Assembly: GCF_034190915.1 (NCBI RefSeq)
Contig: NW_026947514.1
Span: 6,965,701-7,029,700 of the forward strand
Length of the DNA: 64,000 nucleotides
Source of the DNA: Cavia porcellus
Lineage: Eukaryota; Chordata; Mammalia; Rodentia; Caviidae
Direction of reading: 5' to 3'
Under the pieces are notes generated by a model. That model did not search any database, was not told the origin of the DNA, and saw only the letters and a program-made list of their open reading frames with translations. The translations under genes and the position numbers were made by a program. Below are positions 34,081-45,800 of this stretch, piece by piece. Positions within the stretch are counted from its first letter, which is position 1; each line of letters starts with the position of its first letter.

Positions 34081-34435
34081 TCTTGATGACTGAGGCCAGC
34101 AGCCTCTCAGTTTCCCAAGCAGGTAAAGTGACTCCCATTAATGCCTGCCCAGCTGGGTGGGGCATTTGATCCTGAGCTTTGTCGCAGCCACAGATATGAA
34201 GGAGACAGGCTTCATAGTCTAGAATGATCGCTCTTTGGCTGGAGTGGAGGACTGGCCAGCAAAGGTCACTGAGGAGGAGACAAGTTGTACCCACAGTGGT
34301 CTTGTGGGGTTAAAGCCCTGAGAGGTCAAGCACTGAACAGGTCCCAGGATGTGAACAGGAGCTTTTTAGTGCATGAACGCCAGCTGATTCTTCAGTTCTT
34401 GGCCAATTTCCTCTTCCAAATTGTGAGCAGATGCA
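34081..34435. other. Unique sequence, no gene seen
   Basis: Nothing recognisable. Confidence 0.3.
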
Positions 34436-34439
34436 TGTT

Positions 34440-35090
34440 AAATTAGGATTAATGGAGCTCCTTTGTGGTGCGTTGAATTTGAGCTGTGCACAGTAATAGT
34501 TTCATAACACATCATTCAACCTTTCTAAGAGGTTAAAAATTATAGACTTAAAGCTTTAGTTTATTTGTCTACAGTCTGAATGATTCCAAATGGGACTGAT
34601 CAGTCCACTTCATTAAAGAAAAACTGGTTAAAAAATAAAAGTGTATGCGCATACCAATGAGGACCTGCACCAGTTCAGAATCCAGTGGCATTTTTTAATA
34701 TTAAATATCCAGTTCTTGATAGAATTAACCTGGGCGGCCTTCACACGCTATAAGCATAGTGTTTGTACCATGTCTTTGGGTTGGATACCTTGCACATTAC
34801 TTATTTCCTAGAAACTCTTTAGAGAGGTCTGGACTGAATAGTTATAAAAATTATTGTAATGCATTTTCTGTGCATATCAAATTAGTTCCCCAAACTGATA
34901 AAAGGTTGAAAAGCTATTATTCTTTATTCTTCAGTTTACGACAACCCTAAAGTAATAGCGTTCTATTAAAGTTTATTGATTGCTCCCACTGTTAACTAGC
35001 GAGTTGGTGTATAAAAATAAAATGGAGAAATCTGCCATTTCTGCTTCATTTCTCCAAGCAGTGCTCGTCCTGGGAAGAAGATTTCAAAGG
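34440..35090. promoter_or_regulatory. Candidate conserved non-coding element
   Basis: A 650 bp repeat-free, AT-rich segment with dense homeodomain-like cores (ATTAGGATTAATGG, TTTAATATTAAATA, TTAAAGTTTATTGATTG). It also has the 12 bp perfect palindrome GTATGCGCATAC at 34643-34654. No coding frame. Conservation is inferred from composition. Confidence 0.35.
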
Positions 35091-35217
35091 ACCCGGGTTG
35101 GCTATACTGCGAGGATTCATCAGAGGTTGTGGTTTAATTGTTTATTTTGGTTTGTTGCTTGTTTTTGTTTCCAAAACATCAGAGTCTTTGAGAAAATTTT
35201 ACTATAATTTTTTCTCA

Positions 35218-35222
<5 letters not shown>

Positions 35223-35302
<80 letters not shown>
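35223..35302. repeat. Compound (CT)24(GT)16 microsatellite
   Basis: 48 bases of CT followed directly by 32 bases of GT, then a T run. Frames crossing it are artefacts. Confidence 0.97.
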
Positions 35303-35304
<2 letters not shown>

Positions 35305-35309
35305 TTTTT

Positions 35310-37005
35310 TTTTAAGAAAAACCAAAAAGTTGGTCTGGAAGGGAGGGGTGCTGGGCTTGGATCAGAATACCGCTGGCCACATGATCAATCATTTTTCTGT
35401 TCCTTTCACACCACCTTACTGTCCCCCACCAGGTGACAGGCCTTGTTACTCCAGACAGAAGGGCTGTAACAGATGGGAAAGAGGGTCCACTCTTATGATG
35501 CCAATCAAGACACAGGGAGGCTGTAAATGCTCTGAGTAAACAGCAGGGCAAGGGGGTAGAGCCGTGGGCTATTTCAGATCAAGAGGCCGAGAAAGGTTCT
35601 CGGATGGCCAGCATTGCCAATGCCCAGGTGGAAAGCGAGCCAGCCACACAGACATGCAGGCACAGAGAATGCCAAAGAACCTCTGAGATCAGCAGGATAG
35701 CGTCTGAGCCCAAACGCAGACAACAGTGGCCTGAGAGGTTTGGGGACATTTACCAAGGAGCATCCATCACCGGAGACCTGGGACTGGGCTGAGAGTAAAC
35801 CCGTGGGAGCCTGTTGCTGAGCAGAGGGCAACCTGTCTCTTGCACAACCCTCCCAGCTGCCCCCGGGCGCTGCGGGGTCCTCACGGGCCACGTCCAGGAA
35901 CCTAGAGAAAGCCAGGGAACAGAGCCAGCTTGTGGAAGGATGTGGACAGCAGGAGCCCTTGAGTGGCACTGGACCCTGGGGGCAGGGTGTGGCCAGGGGA
36001 GCCCCCTGACTCCTCAAGGGACAGGAGGAGCTCAGGAAGGGACTTCTGCTTTCACCTGCTGGAGGATGCAGCGAGGCTGCATGGGCCGTATTTACCTTAG
36101 CAGTCAAGTGGAAAAGGCCAGGAGGGATTTTAGGGCACAGGTGACGCCATTCTGGCTCCATCTGACTTAAGTACAGTGGACAAGACGATTCCTGAATTTC
36201 CAACCAGCTGTAAAACTTTGGAGCACCAAGAGATCAGTAACTTCGCACACACCCAGACTCCCCTCTCGGAATAGAACAGGTTTTAGAGTTTCCATACTGC
36301 CCTGTGCTTTTGCCTCACAAGTAGCTATGAGCCCTACATATTGGCTGTGGAAGAGAAAATCTCCTTTAAAAAATAAATAAGTAAAATAAAATTGACGTTT
36401 TCACCTCAGCCTGGTCCAGTTCAGCATGCATGGCGTCTGTCTTTGCTTTTAAAACGGATGTTTACTATTGCTTTTTCTTGTCTGTTCCCGCCTCTGTGCT
36501 AGTGAAGAGGAGTTTGGTGCTGGCCCTGGTCCTTACAGGCTACAGGCCTCCCATCAATAATGCCGCCCACCTTAAAGTATTCGGGCCCAAGCAATGCAAA
36601 AGCAGTGCTGACGCGGGAAACGGGTGCTTCATCTTTACCCTCGGTGAAACTCTTAAGAAGGAAACTCAGGCTGCATAAACCAAGACTCACAGGAGATGCA
36701 CAAGGCAGGGCTGCCGGGACCCAGCATGGAAGATCAGCGTGAGATGAGTTCGGCTTCTTTAAAAGGCTCTCTGGAAGCTTCCGTGGGTCCTGCAGGGGAG
36801 ATGTGGGGGGGCTGCGTCCCAGCCTTCAAATAACTGGAAGTACAGCCTTCTGGTGTTTTAGTTGGTCTGGGAGAGGGTCCAATGAAGACTGGCCATGCCT
36901 CAAGAGTCTGCACCACGCCTGGATGGGATGGGCAGGCATCATGGTGGAGGCAGGAAGCTACATGAACCCTTTCCAAAGATGAGAACAGTCACTGAGCACC
37001 TGCAG
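35310..37005. other. Unique sequence, no gene seen
   Basis: The minus-strand frame 35574-36203 (209 codons) lies in GC-moderate DNA. It has no recognisable motif, and another long frame overlaps it on the plus strand. Treated as chance. Confidence 0.35.
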
Positions 37006-37009
37006 CTCA

Positions 37010-37260
37010 GCCCAAGACTACATTTCCCAGGTGCCTTTGTGCGTAGGGGCCATGTGACCAGGTGTTACCAATGACATGTAAGTGGCTAAACTAGGGAGTA
37101 GGGGCAGGTACTGCCCTCTCAGACAACACCACTGCGCAGCTAAGAACAGAGCCCCCAGAAGTGGGGCGTCCAGACCCCTGAATCATCACCTGGAGGTGGC
37201 ACTTGCCAAGCCCCGGCCAGGTGCAAACACTCACCCGACCCCTGGTGTTAGTTGATCTAC
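37010..37260. mobile_element. Old interspersed repeat, class unresolved
   Basis: 'AAGACTACATTTCCCAGGTG', 'GGGGCCATGTGACCAGGTGT' and 'ACCAATGACATGTAAGTGGC' in this order recur in a common mammalian repeat. I could not name the family. Confidence 0.4.
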
Positions 37261-37589
37261 TTAGGGTGACACTGAAGGCTCCCCCTGTAACTCGGGCCTG
37301 CCGGTGCTGTGAGACCTGAAAGGAAGGGCCAAGCCAGGCAGCTCAACCTTTAGTTTGTGGGTGATCGAGAGATGGTGACAGTACTTTCTTCTGGTCCCTA
37401 ACGAAGATTCAGTGAGACACCACACACGCGTGGTTTCGCACCTCCTGGCTGCCTGCAGAGGTGGCCGTTATTTTTCTCATCATCCTCTTGATGGCTACTT
37501 TGATAAAACCCTGCTGAACTCGCGATTCTGAGAAGTGCCTGTTACCAATGCTGTGATTTCTATGAGTCAGACAATTCTGAGAAGGCGGG

Positions 37590-37910
37590 TAAGTTCTCAG
37601 AGCGGGTCGGACACAGGGCCCCAGCTCCAGGGCTAAGTGTCCTCGCGCCCTGTGTCGCCCCAGCACTAGCCCGGAGCACATGCGCCCCCAGAATCGCCCG
37701 GCTCAGGTCGAGCCCGAAACAGACACGTGGAAGTTGAGGAAGCTAATTGCTTTTCCTCCAAGACAGATTTCTTTTTGACAGGCAGCAGGACACGCGGCAG
37801 AGACGATTTGTTCCACATCCTGTCGTATAAATAGGGACGGGACAAATGGCTGGACTAAAATAAACACAGGCCCGAAACCTCACCGAAACTGGAACCACAT
37901 CCAAAGGGCT
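37590..37910 (+). promoter_or_regulatory. CpG-rich patch followed by TATA-like box
   Basis: 37590-37725 is rich in CpG (TCGCGCCC, GTCGCCCC, ATGCGCCC, ATCGCCCGG). TATAAATAG sits at 37826-37834 in 'TCGTATAAATAGGGACG'. The reverse strand also reads like a MEF2-type site with one mismatch. No open frame or transcript evidence follows, so promoter activity is speculative. Confidence 0.25.
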
Positions 37911-37914
37911 TCAT

Positions 37915-39070
37915 TTGTTCTATTTCTTTCTCTCTCTGGTATTATTTTTTGAGGACTTCAGAAGAAAAAAAATTAAAAGCCTGTTCCTATTTTTTCTCCA
38001 TAGTTGCTCTGTCCAAAATGTAAAAACATACAAAATGTGAATAAAAACACTCATTTGGATTAGAAAACAAAAGTCGAAGAATGTGAAACACTCTGGCTTC
38101 AGGAACAACCTTAGAATATTGACTCAAAACTCCCCGACTCAGAGCTTGTGGGTCAAGGCAGCCAACAGTGCCGAGGGTACTGTTGATCAGTAATCAGTAT
38201 GGCTCCTGGGGCCTGACTGATAGCTCTGCCTTTCTCCGCACAGAGAGGAGCCATTCATGGTGGGAAGGGACGCTGGCACCTGCTTGAGCACCCTTGGGCA
38301 TCCTGGCCGAGGGACCCAAAGCTGCTGACCCAACTTCACGGCTGCTCATCCCACACAACCCTTATCTAGAGAGATTTCACGTGCTTCTCTGCCTTTTCAC
38401 GGTGTTTAACTGGGGTTTGACTGGGAAACAAAATGCTAAAGAGTGTGTGTCCTCTTCAGGAGGACGAAGGTCACCGTGCACAGCCATCTGTGCAACCAAG
38501 AAGATCCCAAACCAGGCGATACATTGGAGCAGATGGGTCTGATTCACAGCCCCGGCCTCTGTACGGCAGAGGTCGGTGGTCTCCGCATTGAGGGTGCGCA
38601 GGGGTCACGGTGGGCCTGTGGGTCCCAGAATCGGCCAGTGGGACGTAGGTGTCTCCTAACTCCGAGGATCTGTGATGCTCACCTGATGCTGCTGCCTTTT
38701 CCCAGCAGCTGCTAGTGAAACCAGCCCAGCTAAGAAATCACGTGGGGAACGGTCCCACCTTAGTGCCACTCACAATCACCACTGAAAGATGGGAGACTTT
38801 CATGAAAAGAGAAACATGCTTCTCCTTGGCACAGTCAACCCTCGGCATCCATGGAGACCACTCAAGGCTGCTGTGTAGAACAGGGTAGTTTTGTGCCCGA
38901 CTCTCATCTGTCTTCCAGTACATTTTAAATCATCTTTAGATTACTTATAATACCCAATTACACAGCAGCATCTGGGGCATGGCTGGCACACTGTGCTGTG
39001 TGATGACTCAAAAGAAGTCTGCACAGATTCAGCACAGAAGAAAACGTTAGGCAATGACTTTGATCTGAGC
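37915..39070. other. Unique sequence, no gene seen
   Basis: The AT-rich part 37915-38110 may continue the preceding candidate element. The rest is single-copy. Confidence 0.3.
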
Positions 39071-39071
39071 T

Positions 39072-39489
39072 TGATGGACTCTATGGGTGTGGAAGCCACC
39101 TATTACGGTTCCCATCTGGATGGCTCCAGAGCCCCACGCACTCCATCATAGGTGGATTTGGGGAGGGGGTCCCTAATCATGGGGCATGATTCTCATCATT
39201 GGATTAATCCTGCTGATGTTATAGCTGAACGGGGTGCTGGGAAGTGAAGCCTGGTGGGTGAAGGTGGGTATCTGGGGAGGGGCCTGGGTCCGTCTCCCTC
39301 CTGCTCCCTTTATATTGCTCTGCTTCCTGCTGCCATGCCATGAGCTGTTTCTCCTCCACTGTCATGCTGCCTTGGAACCAGCCAACTGTCGACTAAAACT
39401 CTGCAAACTGTGAGCCAAAATAAACCTCCCTTCTTTTAAATTGTGAATATTGGGTATTATGTCCCAGGAAGGAGAAAGTAACTAAGACA
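39072..39489 (+). mobile_element. MaLR-type LTR
   Basis: 'GGTGTGGAAGCCACCTATTA', 'CCTCCTGCTCCCTTTATATT', 'CTGTGAGCCAAAATAAACCT'-like, 'TGAATATTGGGTATTATGTC' and the end 'GAAAGTAACTAAGACA' fit a plus-strand MaLR LTR, including its own TATA and AATAAA-like signal. Confidence 0.8.
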
Positions 39490-40075
39490 CCATCCGTGCA
39501 TATGAGGCACTACTGCAATATTCCAGAAACAGTGCAACTAAGATATTAAAACATATTCTAAAAACATGCACAATGAAGTGGTGTGGCAGGATCAGAAAGG
39601 CTTGTTTACAGATGAGTAGGAAGAACTAGGAAGCTCAGATACAGGATCAGGGCTTTGAAGTGTCTGCTTTACTCATTTATTTTTGAAGACCAAGCTGGTG
39701 TCTGATAATAACAGGTAATGAATATTTATTGAGGGAATCAAGCCTGACAAAAAGGGAATGTTTACCTAGGAAAGGAGTTCAGAATTACTGCTTAATGATT
39801 TAGGAGAAACAGTTGTTTACAATCAAACTATTTTCTGTAATGCAGAATAGATTCTGATGGATAGATTTAAATATGAGGAGCATAAGTATTAGTTTAGAAA
39901 TCAACCGTTTATCATAATTGTGGAAGGTTGGAATTATGAAAGAATCTGTAGAAGATTTTAACCTTTGACACCCGGGATAAAAAAAAATGAAGAAAAAGGG
40001 CATTATTTTCTTGCATATAAACATTAAGCAGCTATTAGTGAATAACTTGGCATAAATGTGCATAAGTGAGGAACT
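39490..40075. other. AT-rich sequence, unclassified
   Basis: Could include old L1 sequence. No family recognised and no coding frame. Confidence 0.3.
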
Positions 40076-40079
40076 CCAG

Positions 40080-40470
40080 CAAGTAACTAGTTAAAAATGA
40101 AGGAATGATTTCAAACGGGTGAAATCCGGGAAATTTACCTCTCTATCATAATAGAGAAATGCAAGAGAGAGTTGGAAGTTCATCACGGGAGACGGTTTAT
40201 CTCATCTGATACTCTCTGAGCGGCATGGTACCCGGTCCCAGAAAAGTCATTAAAAAGCATATAAACCACAAGAGGAGTTTGTGATAAGAACACAGCTAAT
40301 AAAAGCTCAAACTCCAAAGAAAAACTGCTATCTGGTTACAATTACGCGAACTACTGGGAGAATTACATGAAAATGAAAAGATGCTAAACACGTTTTGTTG
40401 CATTTTTCCACAATCATCATTAGGGCTGTGGCAGCATTTTTTAAAAAATGGGAAGTTGCCTGACACCATC
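40080..40470. promoter_or_regulatory. Candidate conserved non-coding element
   Basis: Repeat-free AT-rich sequence with a RUNX-like AACCACA (about 40264), TTAATAAAAGC-like and CATTAAAAAGC cores. Motif and composition only. Confidence 0.25.
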
Positions 40471-40739
40471 ATAGATTCATGCAAAGAGGGAAAGGGACCG
40501 GATGGGAAGTGGTTCAGGAGCACCAGAGCCACCCGGGGACCACGCACACGCACGTGACATCACCACCAACCCATATCACGGGGTGCTGGGGTAGTAGGGA
40601 TGCTCACGTGTGTGTGGAGGGGACCCGCACCCCACTGTACCCCCACCAGGAAAGGGAGGAACTGACTGATGCCCCGCATTCCTCACTGTCTGTGGACTGA
40701 GCCTGATCCTTACTTCTTAGCTGGCAATTTTTTAAAAAC

Positions 40740-41300
40740 AGGACATAACAAAGCAGATCAGGACAGAACAATGTAAGCAACACAGCATTTCACCAGAAGA
40801 CAACCTGTAATTGACAGTAACTGCCATAATGTCTGTTTCTTTGAAATAGTTGAGCATAACTTCATATACAGTAGTATCAAACTAACAAAATAGTATAAAA
40901 ACATTCAAGAGAATGAGAGTATTACAGGGCATTCAGAACCAAATAACAGAAAACAAACAATGACTAATATATTATCTCATTGTCCATAGAAAATTTGCTT
41001 ATACTTTCACAGGTAATACAATCCAATAATGTGCAAAATGATAGAGCTAATGGAAACAGAAGGGCAAAAGCACGGTAGGACTTCAGAGTAAGATGATATT
41101 ATACCAGTACTGGCTGTTATAATGACGTGTTTTCCTCAAATACCATCACAGTTAATAAAATCAAACAAACAAGGACAAACCCATTACAACTAACCAATGC
41201 GATCATTATAAGGCTTCAAAACAATATAATGGGGAATCATGATTACCATAAACTCCTGTGTACTCTTACCATTTCTTACACTAGGGAGACTATACGGTAT
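40740..41300 (-). mobile_element. Probable L1 3' region, antisense
   Basis: AT-rich, repeat-like sequence directly leading into the recognisable antisense L1 at 41300. As the left-hand part of a minus-strand L1 it would be 3' UTR. Not independently recognised. Confidence 0.35.
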
Positions 41301-41580
41301 TTATACATGTGAGTTTGATTTATTTCACTTATAAGTATGGTCTCAAGCTGCATCCATTTATTGATAAATATCTCAATGTGATCCTTCTTTATAGCTGAAT
41401 AATACTCCATTGTATAGAAATACCACAACTGTTTTATCCATTTCTCAGTTGATGGACACTTACGTTGTTTCCAAGATCTGACTATTACAAATTGTGCTGC
41501 TATAAACCTGGGTGCACATATATCATTGTGGTATGATGCTTTCAGTTCATCTGGGAATATGCCCAGAAGTAGAATTTAGC
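41300..41580 (-). mobile_element. L1 fragment, antisense (3' part)
   Basis: Plus-strand text such as 'AGCTGCATCCATTTATTGAT', 'GCTGAATAATACTCCATTGT', 'CAGTTGATGGACACTTACGT', 'AAATTGTGCTGCTATAAACC' and 'TCATCTGGGAATATGCCCAG' matches the complement of the 3' part of L1 ORF2. Confidence 0.85.
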
Positions 41581-41792
41581 TGGCAATTTGGCTCAGTTCA
41601 CCTAAGTCCTCTGCACCTCGCTTTCCCATCATGCGAGGAGAATGATAGTGTGTCTCTCCTACACTTGGCAGGAGTGTGACCTTTCTGTATCACCCGGCAA
41701 ATATTAGCTACCTGCCTTGCACTAAATAGTAAATACACCCAAAGAACCTTCTGGATCGCTGGCTTATGAATAATGGCAGATCCCGCTGCCAT

Positions 41793-41960
41793 TCAGGACA
41801 GACACTCCACAGCCTTCTGGGTTCAAATCTAGGCTCAGCCATCGAGTGGCTGTGGGCCCTGAGGGAGTCACTGTGCCCCTCTCAGCTTCGGCTGCACCTT
41901 CTGTAAATGAAGGGTCGTCCTGGTCGCCTAACTCAGGAGGATTTGAAATTAAGCGCAGTT
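41793..41960 (+). mobile_element. MIR SINE
   Basis: 'TCTGGGTTCAAATCTAGGCT', 'GTGGCTGTGGGCCCTGAGGG' and 'CCTTCTGTAAATGAAGGGTC' form the MIR head and core. Confidence 0.75.
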
Positions 41961-42060
41961 ACCGTGATTTGCCATCTCCTGGCCGTGGGTTTGTATTTCT
42001 CTGCCTATTAAAAGACAGCAGATGTAGCATTAATAAAATCTTATCAAAAAGCAAGGGAGA

Positions 42061-42140
42061 GACCAGGGATGTAGCTGAGCAGGACAGCACCTGCCTGGCA
42101 AGCACAAGGGTCTGAGTTCGATTCCCAATACCAAAAAAAC
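42061..42140 (+). mobile_element. ID SINE
   Basis: 'GACCAGGGATGTAGCTGAGC', 'CACCTGCCTGGCAAGCACAA', 'GTCTGAGTTCGATTCCCAAT' and 'ACCAAAAAAACCC'. The B box GTTCGATTCCC is intact, making this one of the better-preserved ID copies here. Confidence 0.9.
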
Positions 42141-42144
42141 CCAA

Positions 42145-43230
42145 CAGTCAGAAAACCAGAAAGGAACCCAAGCACAGGTCATAACTTGCGCCATTTTGTT
42201 TTTAAATTGCCCTGAGCAGTTCTTCACCACGTCAGGCCCTGCTGTGGTTCCTGTCCTGGCCACTCCACTCGTCCTGCTTAGAGCAGGAGCGGCCCCTCGC
42301 CCTCTTCCTGGTGCTCGTCCTGCACCAACCCAAACCTCCAACTTTCAGAAAATTGTCTTCCTTTCTTCCAGCTGGACACCGCCCTGCTCGCTGGGTACAT
42401 CATCCAACCAGAGGCGAGCGGTGTGCAGTGATCTGCAGGGCTAGACTGCTCCAGCAGGTGAAGAGAGCTGCGGTCCCCGCTCTGGCCCACCTGGGTCTTC
42501 CTGGGGGTGCAGAGGTCAGCAGAGCCCTGCAGCCCAGGTCCATGAGGACCCCAGCCAGCTATCTCTCTCTGTTGATGCAGGACTGGTGGACCGCCGCCCC
42601 CAGGGCCCAGTCCAGTGCGGAGGAAGAATGAAGAACGGGGCTGAGAGTCAGGCAGGGATGCACCCACCCGCGGCAGCAGCGCAAGGGTCCCTGTGAGGTG
42701 GACAACCGGGTGGACCCTCTGGTGCCACAGTTTTGGATGAGTGAGGAGAGGCGGTGGCCCCTCCAGCATTGGTCTCTGGGGTTAGGGGCCGCTGGGCTCT
42801 TCGATCTGCACTCAATCTGGCCACCGAGGACCTGGGCTGGTCTTCACGGGCCACACCCCAGCAAGGTAAATGGTTCTTACTGTCTTTCAACCACAACAGC
42901 AAGCAAAAAGCAACTTCTCTGAACAAATGAGCCCTACAGTCGTGGGGAAAATGAAATTTGAGACACTCGGAGAGGTGAACTGGTCCTCCCTGATGTGTCT
43001 GTTCTGGTGCATTGGTTCCTACCCAGAAGGCCTGCTCAGGAGGAGCGCACACAGCCAATCAACAAACACGTCAAACCCCAGCTCCATTAGTACCCTTTGG
43101 CAGGACAAATTTTGCTTCCCTGGGTCCCTTCTTCTGTTATTAATACTTTAAAATATTTTATGACTATATTTATATAATGTCACATTATTAATGATACGAT
43201 TCTATGATTACTATATTATAAACTTTGATT
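42145..43230. other. Unique sequence, no gene seen
   Basis: GC-moderate to 42850, then AT-rich. Overlapping frames on both strands (for example 42278-42769 minus) have no recognisable product. Confidence 0.35.
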
Positions 43231-43236
43231 TAAAAA

Positions 43237-43316
43237 TTTTTTGATACTGAAATCGAACTCAAGACCTTGTGTTTGCCAGGCAGGCACTGTGGTACTGAAC
43301 TATGTGCCTGGTCCTG
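43237..43316 (-). mobile_element. ID SINE
   Basis: 'TTTTTTGATACTGAAATCGA', 'CAAGACCTTGTGTTTGCCAG', 'GGCAGGCACTGTGGTACTGA' form the reverse complement of ID. Confidence 0.85.
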
Positions 43317-43456
43317 CTTTTGGTTTTAAAAGTAAAAGATTAAGACTGTTATGGGGTCCTGAACATAGCGTAGGCCCTGGGACTGAGAGGCAGAAGGGGG
43401 CTTCCAGCCAGAAGGGTGCAAGCACACAGGAAGATGAGGAGCACAGGACACAAGTA

Positions 43457-43620
43457 TGCACACATGCACACACATATGCACACACATGCACACAAGCGCA
43501 CATAGATGCACATGGACCATGCACACACATGAACACACGTGCACACACATGCAAACAATGTACACATACAATTGCACACACAAATACGTGCACACACACA
43601 AATACATAGGCATGTGCACA
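43457..43620. repeat. CA-rich imperfect repeat (CACACATGCA-type)
   Basis: Repeating CACACATGCACA units with CATATG and GTGCAC variants. The His/Thr/Cys-rich frames across it are artefacts. Confidence 0.9.
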
Positions 43621-43639
43621 AGCACCCGCCGAGCAGGTA

Positions 43640-44125
43640 GAGAACTATTTGCTTTCCTTTCCTCCTCTTTTTTTAAAAGATCTAAAGAAAAAAATGGAGA
43701 AGAGAAATAGAAGCAGAGAAAGCAGGGGGGCGGTGGAGAGAGCACCAGCCACCAGCCATGCTGATGCCAGCGTCTCCACCAAGACGGGGAGCAGGAAAGT
43801 ACCACGGGGGCGGCGTGGAGGGCGCGCAGCGGGGCCCCGGTAATTATCGCGGCCTAGTTATTTCCCTGCAGAGGGGAAGCAGTCCAGCACCCGATCTGTG
43901 TTTTTTTAATAGGTGAAGTTGAACCTAAAGCACTGTAATTTTAATCAAATCTTTCCCATCTGCGTGGAGCGTCTGTGAGAAGTTGAAGATTTAAGTGTAT
44001 GCTGTAGGGCTTGGCGAATTGTCCCAGCGGGGAGGGGAGAGGGCAGAGCGGTGGTAATTATGCTATACTTAAAGGTATTTCGGTTGCCAAGGAAGGTTTT
44101 GTTTTTTTTTTAATTTCCTCTTTTT
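43640..44125. promoter_or_regulatory. Candidate conserved element with a small CpG cluster
   Basis: A CpG cluster at 43805-43855 ('GGGGCGGCGTGG', 'GGGCGCGCAGCGG') is followed by repeat-free sequence with GGTAATTATCGCGG, TTTTAATCAAATC and GGTAATTATGC cores. Two GGTAATTAT copies lie at 43840 and 44054. Confidence 0.3.
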
Positions 44126-45629
44126 CTCCTTGAGGGTTCAGATGATGTCACAGCCAGGCGAGGGGAAGAGGGAACAACCCTCACAGCCCACAGGGACGGG
44201 GAGAGATGAAACTGCACTTTTCAGTCCAGGAGCAGGGTGGGACGGCTTGGAAAATGGAAACGGGCCGCTCGGGAGGCCAAGCAGCCCAGCTCCTCTGGGG
44301 CACATGCATGGGTGGCCGGCATGCACTGCCCAGGGCGCACGGTGCGGCTGCCTCTCTGCCCGCCCTGCACACGGGTGCACGGGCTGGGTGTACAAGCACA
44401 GCGTCCTGGAACACCATGCACGCGTTCCTGCACACCGGCCCAACTCGTGTGAAAGGATTTGCACCACCTAGTAGAGCAAGAGGTGGGAGGGCAGAGAAGT
44501 GCGCCCTGACCACAGAGCCTGGCAGTCCAGTCCGCACCCAGGACAAAATCCAGAGGTCGCCCCAAAGGGCCACCGAGGGCTGTGGGGTCTGGGAGAGGAT
44601 CGGGCAGGTGGGAAGCGGGGATCACCAATCAACTTGTGCCCTGTCGGACGAACTGCTAATTTTAGAGCAGATTTAGGGTCAGAGAAGAATTGTAAGATGA
44701 TGCAGAGGGTCTGCCCTGTGCTCCATTCCCTGTCTTTCCCTTGTTAATTTTAGGACGGAACAACTGAATGAATGAACCAGTGAACAGTGAATGAACCAGT
44801 ATGGATTCTCTGATTTTTAGTGCTATATAGAGAACCCTTTAGACCTTTTCCTGCTCAATAACTGCAAACAAGCAGGCATTTGAAGACCTCCTCAGACACT
44901 CCTCTCCAGAAATGAAAGGCCTGGCATGAGATGGCTGGTGAATGTGCTCGGATGAAACATTTAGCCGAGGATGTTTGTCCCTTGTCGGCTTCCATCTCCA
45001 ATGGTTCCTACCAAGAGTAGAATTCCTAGGTAAACAGACAACTCTGTGGCTTCAGGGCCTGACACCTGCTAACATGCTGTCACCTCCTTGTGGCAAGCAC
45101 AGGCCTCTCCCAGGCAAATCCACCGCAGACTCAGCTTGGAGCTGGGAATCCCAAGGGGGAAAAGGAATAGGTTCTTTAATGAGGAGGCGACAGCATCTGG
45201 TTCCACTGATAAATTTGGAAGATGGTAATTCTTCCCTAAAAAATAAAATAAAATGAACAAAAGGCCTCATTGTCAACGTTCTCAGCACTAGGACTTCGAG
45301 TTTCCGCTGCAGCCCCCGTGCTGCAGCCCTGGGTCCTCCCATCCCTGGAAGCCTGGTACAGGGCTCCCTCCCGCAGGTAGCCGCCTCTGCTGTGCCTGTC
45401 TTAGCCCTGATTCCATCTCCTTTGGCTTTTTTAAGAAAGCGCCACAAGCTGACGACGTGGAACAGCAGCAGTGCACGGCGGACAGTTGTGAAGGTCAGAG
45501 GCAGGAGCTCCAGGGGTTGGGAAGTTGATTCTTGGGTGCTATGAGGGGCCTCTGTCTCAGCCTCTCCCCTGGCTCCAGCTGGTTTTCTGACCATTCAGAG
45601 CATTGTGCGTCTCTGTCTCCAACAATGGT
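44126..45629. other. Unique sequence, no gene seen
   Basis: 44130-44640 is GC-rich with open frames in several registers on both strands, typical of stop-poor composition and not coding. A local GAATGAACCAGT duplication lies near 44771-44802. Confidence 0.35.
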
Positions 45630-45800
45630 TTCTCTTTTTATAAGGCAGACACCAGTCCCGTTGAATCGGGCCCTAATGACTTCTTGTCTACTTGATCATC
45701 CTCAGAGACGCTCTTTCCAAGTGAGGTCACCTGGGCAAGTCCTGGGAGTTAGAACTGCAACATCGGTGGGGAACGCAGGTCAGCCCTGAGCATCTTTCCC
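45630..45800 (-). mobile_element. MLT1-related LTR fragment
   Basis: 'TTTTTATAAGGCAGACACCA', 'GAATCGGGCCCTAATGACTT', 'GTGAGGTCACCTGGGCAAGT' and 'GGGAGTTAGAACTGCAACAT' follow a common antisense MaLR/MLT1 order; the same family is at 57610-57818. Confidence 0.55.

Noticed and set aside
35574..36203. 209-codon minus-strand frame
   Set aside because: No family resemblance; overlaps a plus-strand 118-codon frame; looks like stop-poor GC-moderate sequence.
37590..37725. CpG island promoter of a protein gene
   Set aside because: Too short and not followed by any defensible open frame or splice donor.
43300..43805. Cys/His/Val-rich frames resembling a zinc-binding protein
   Set aside because: They come from the CACACATGCA repeat; no spaced zinc-finger pattern.
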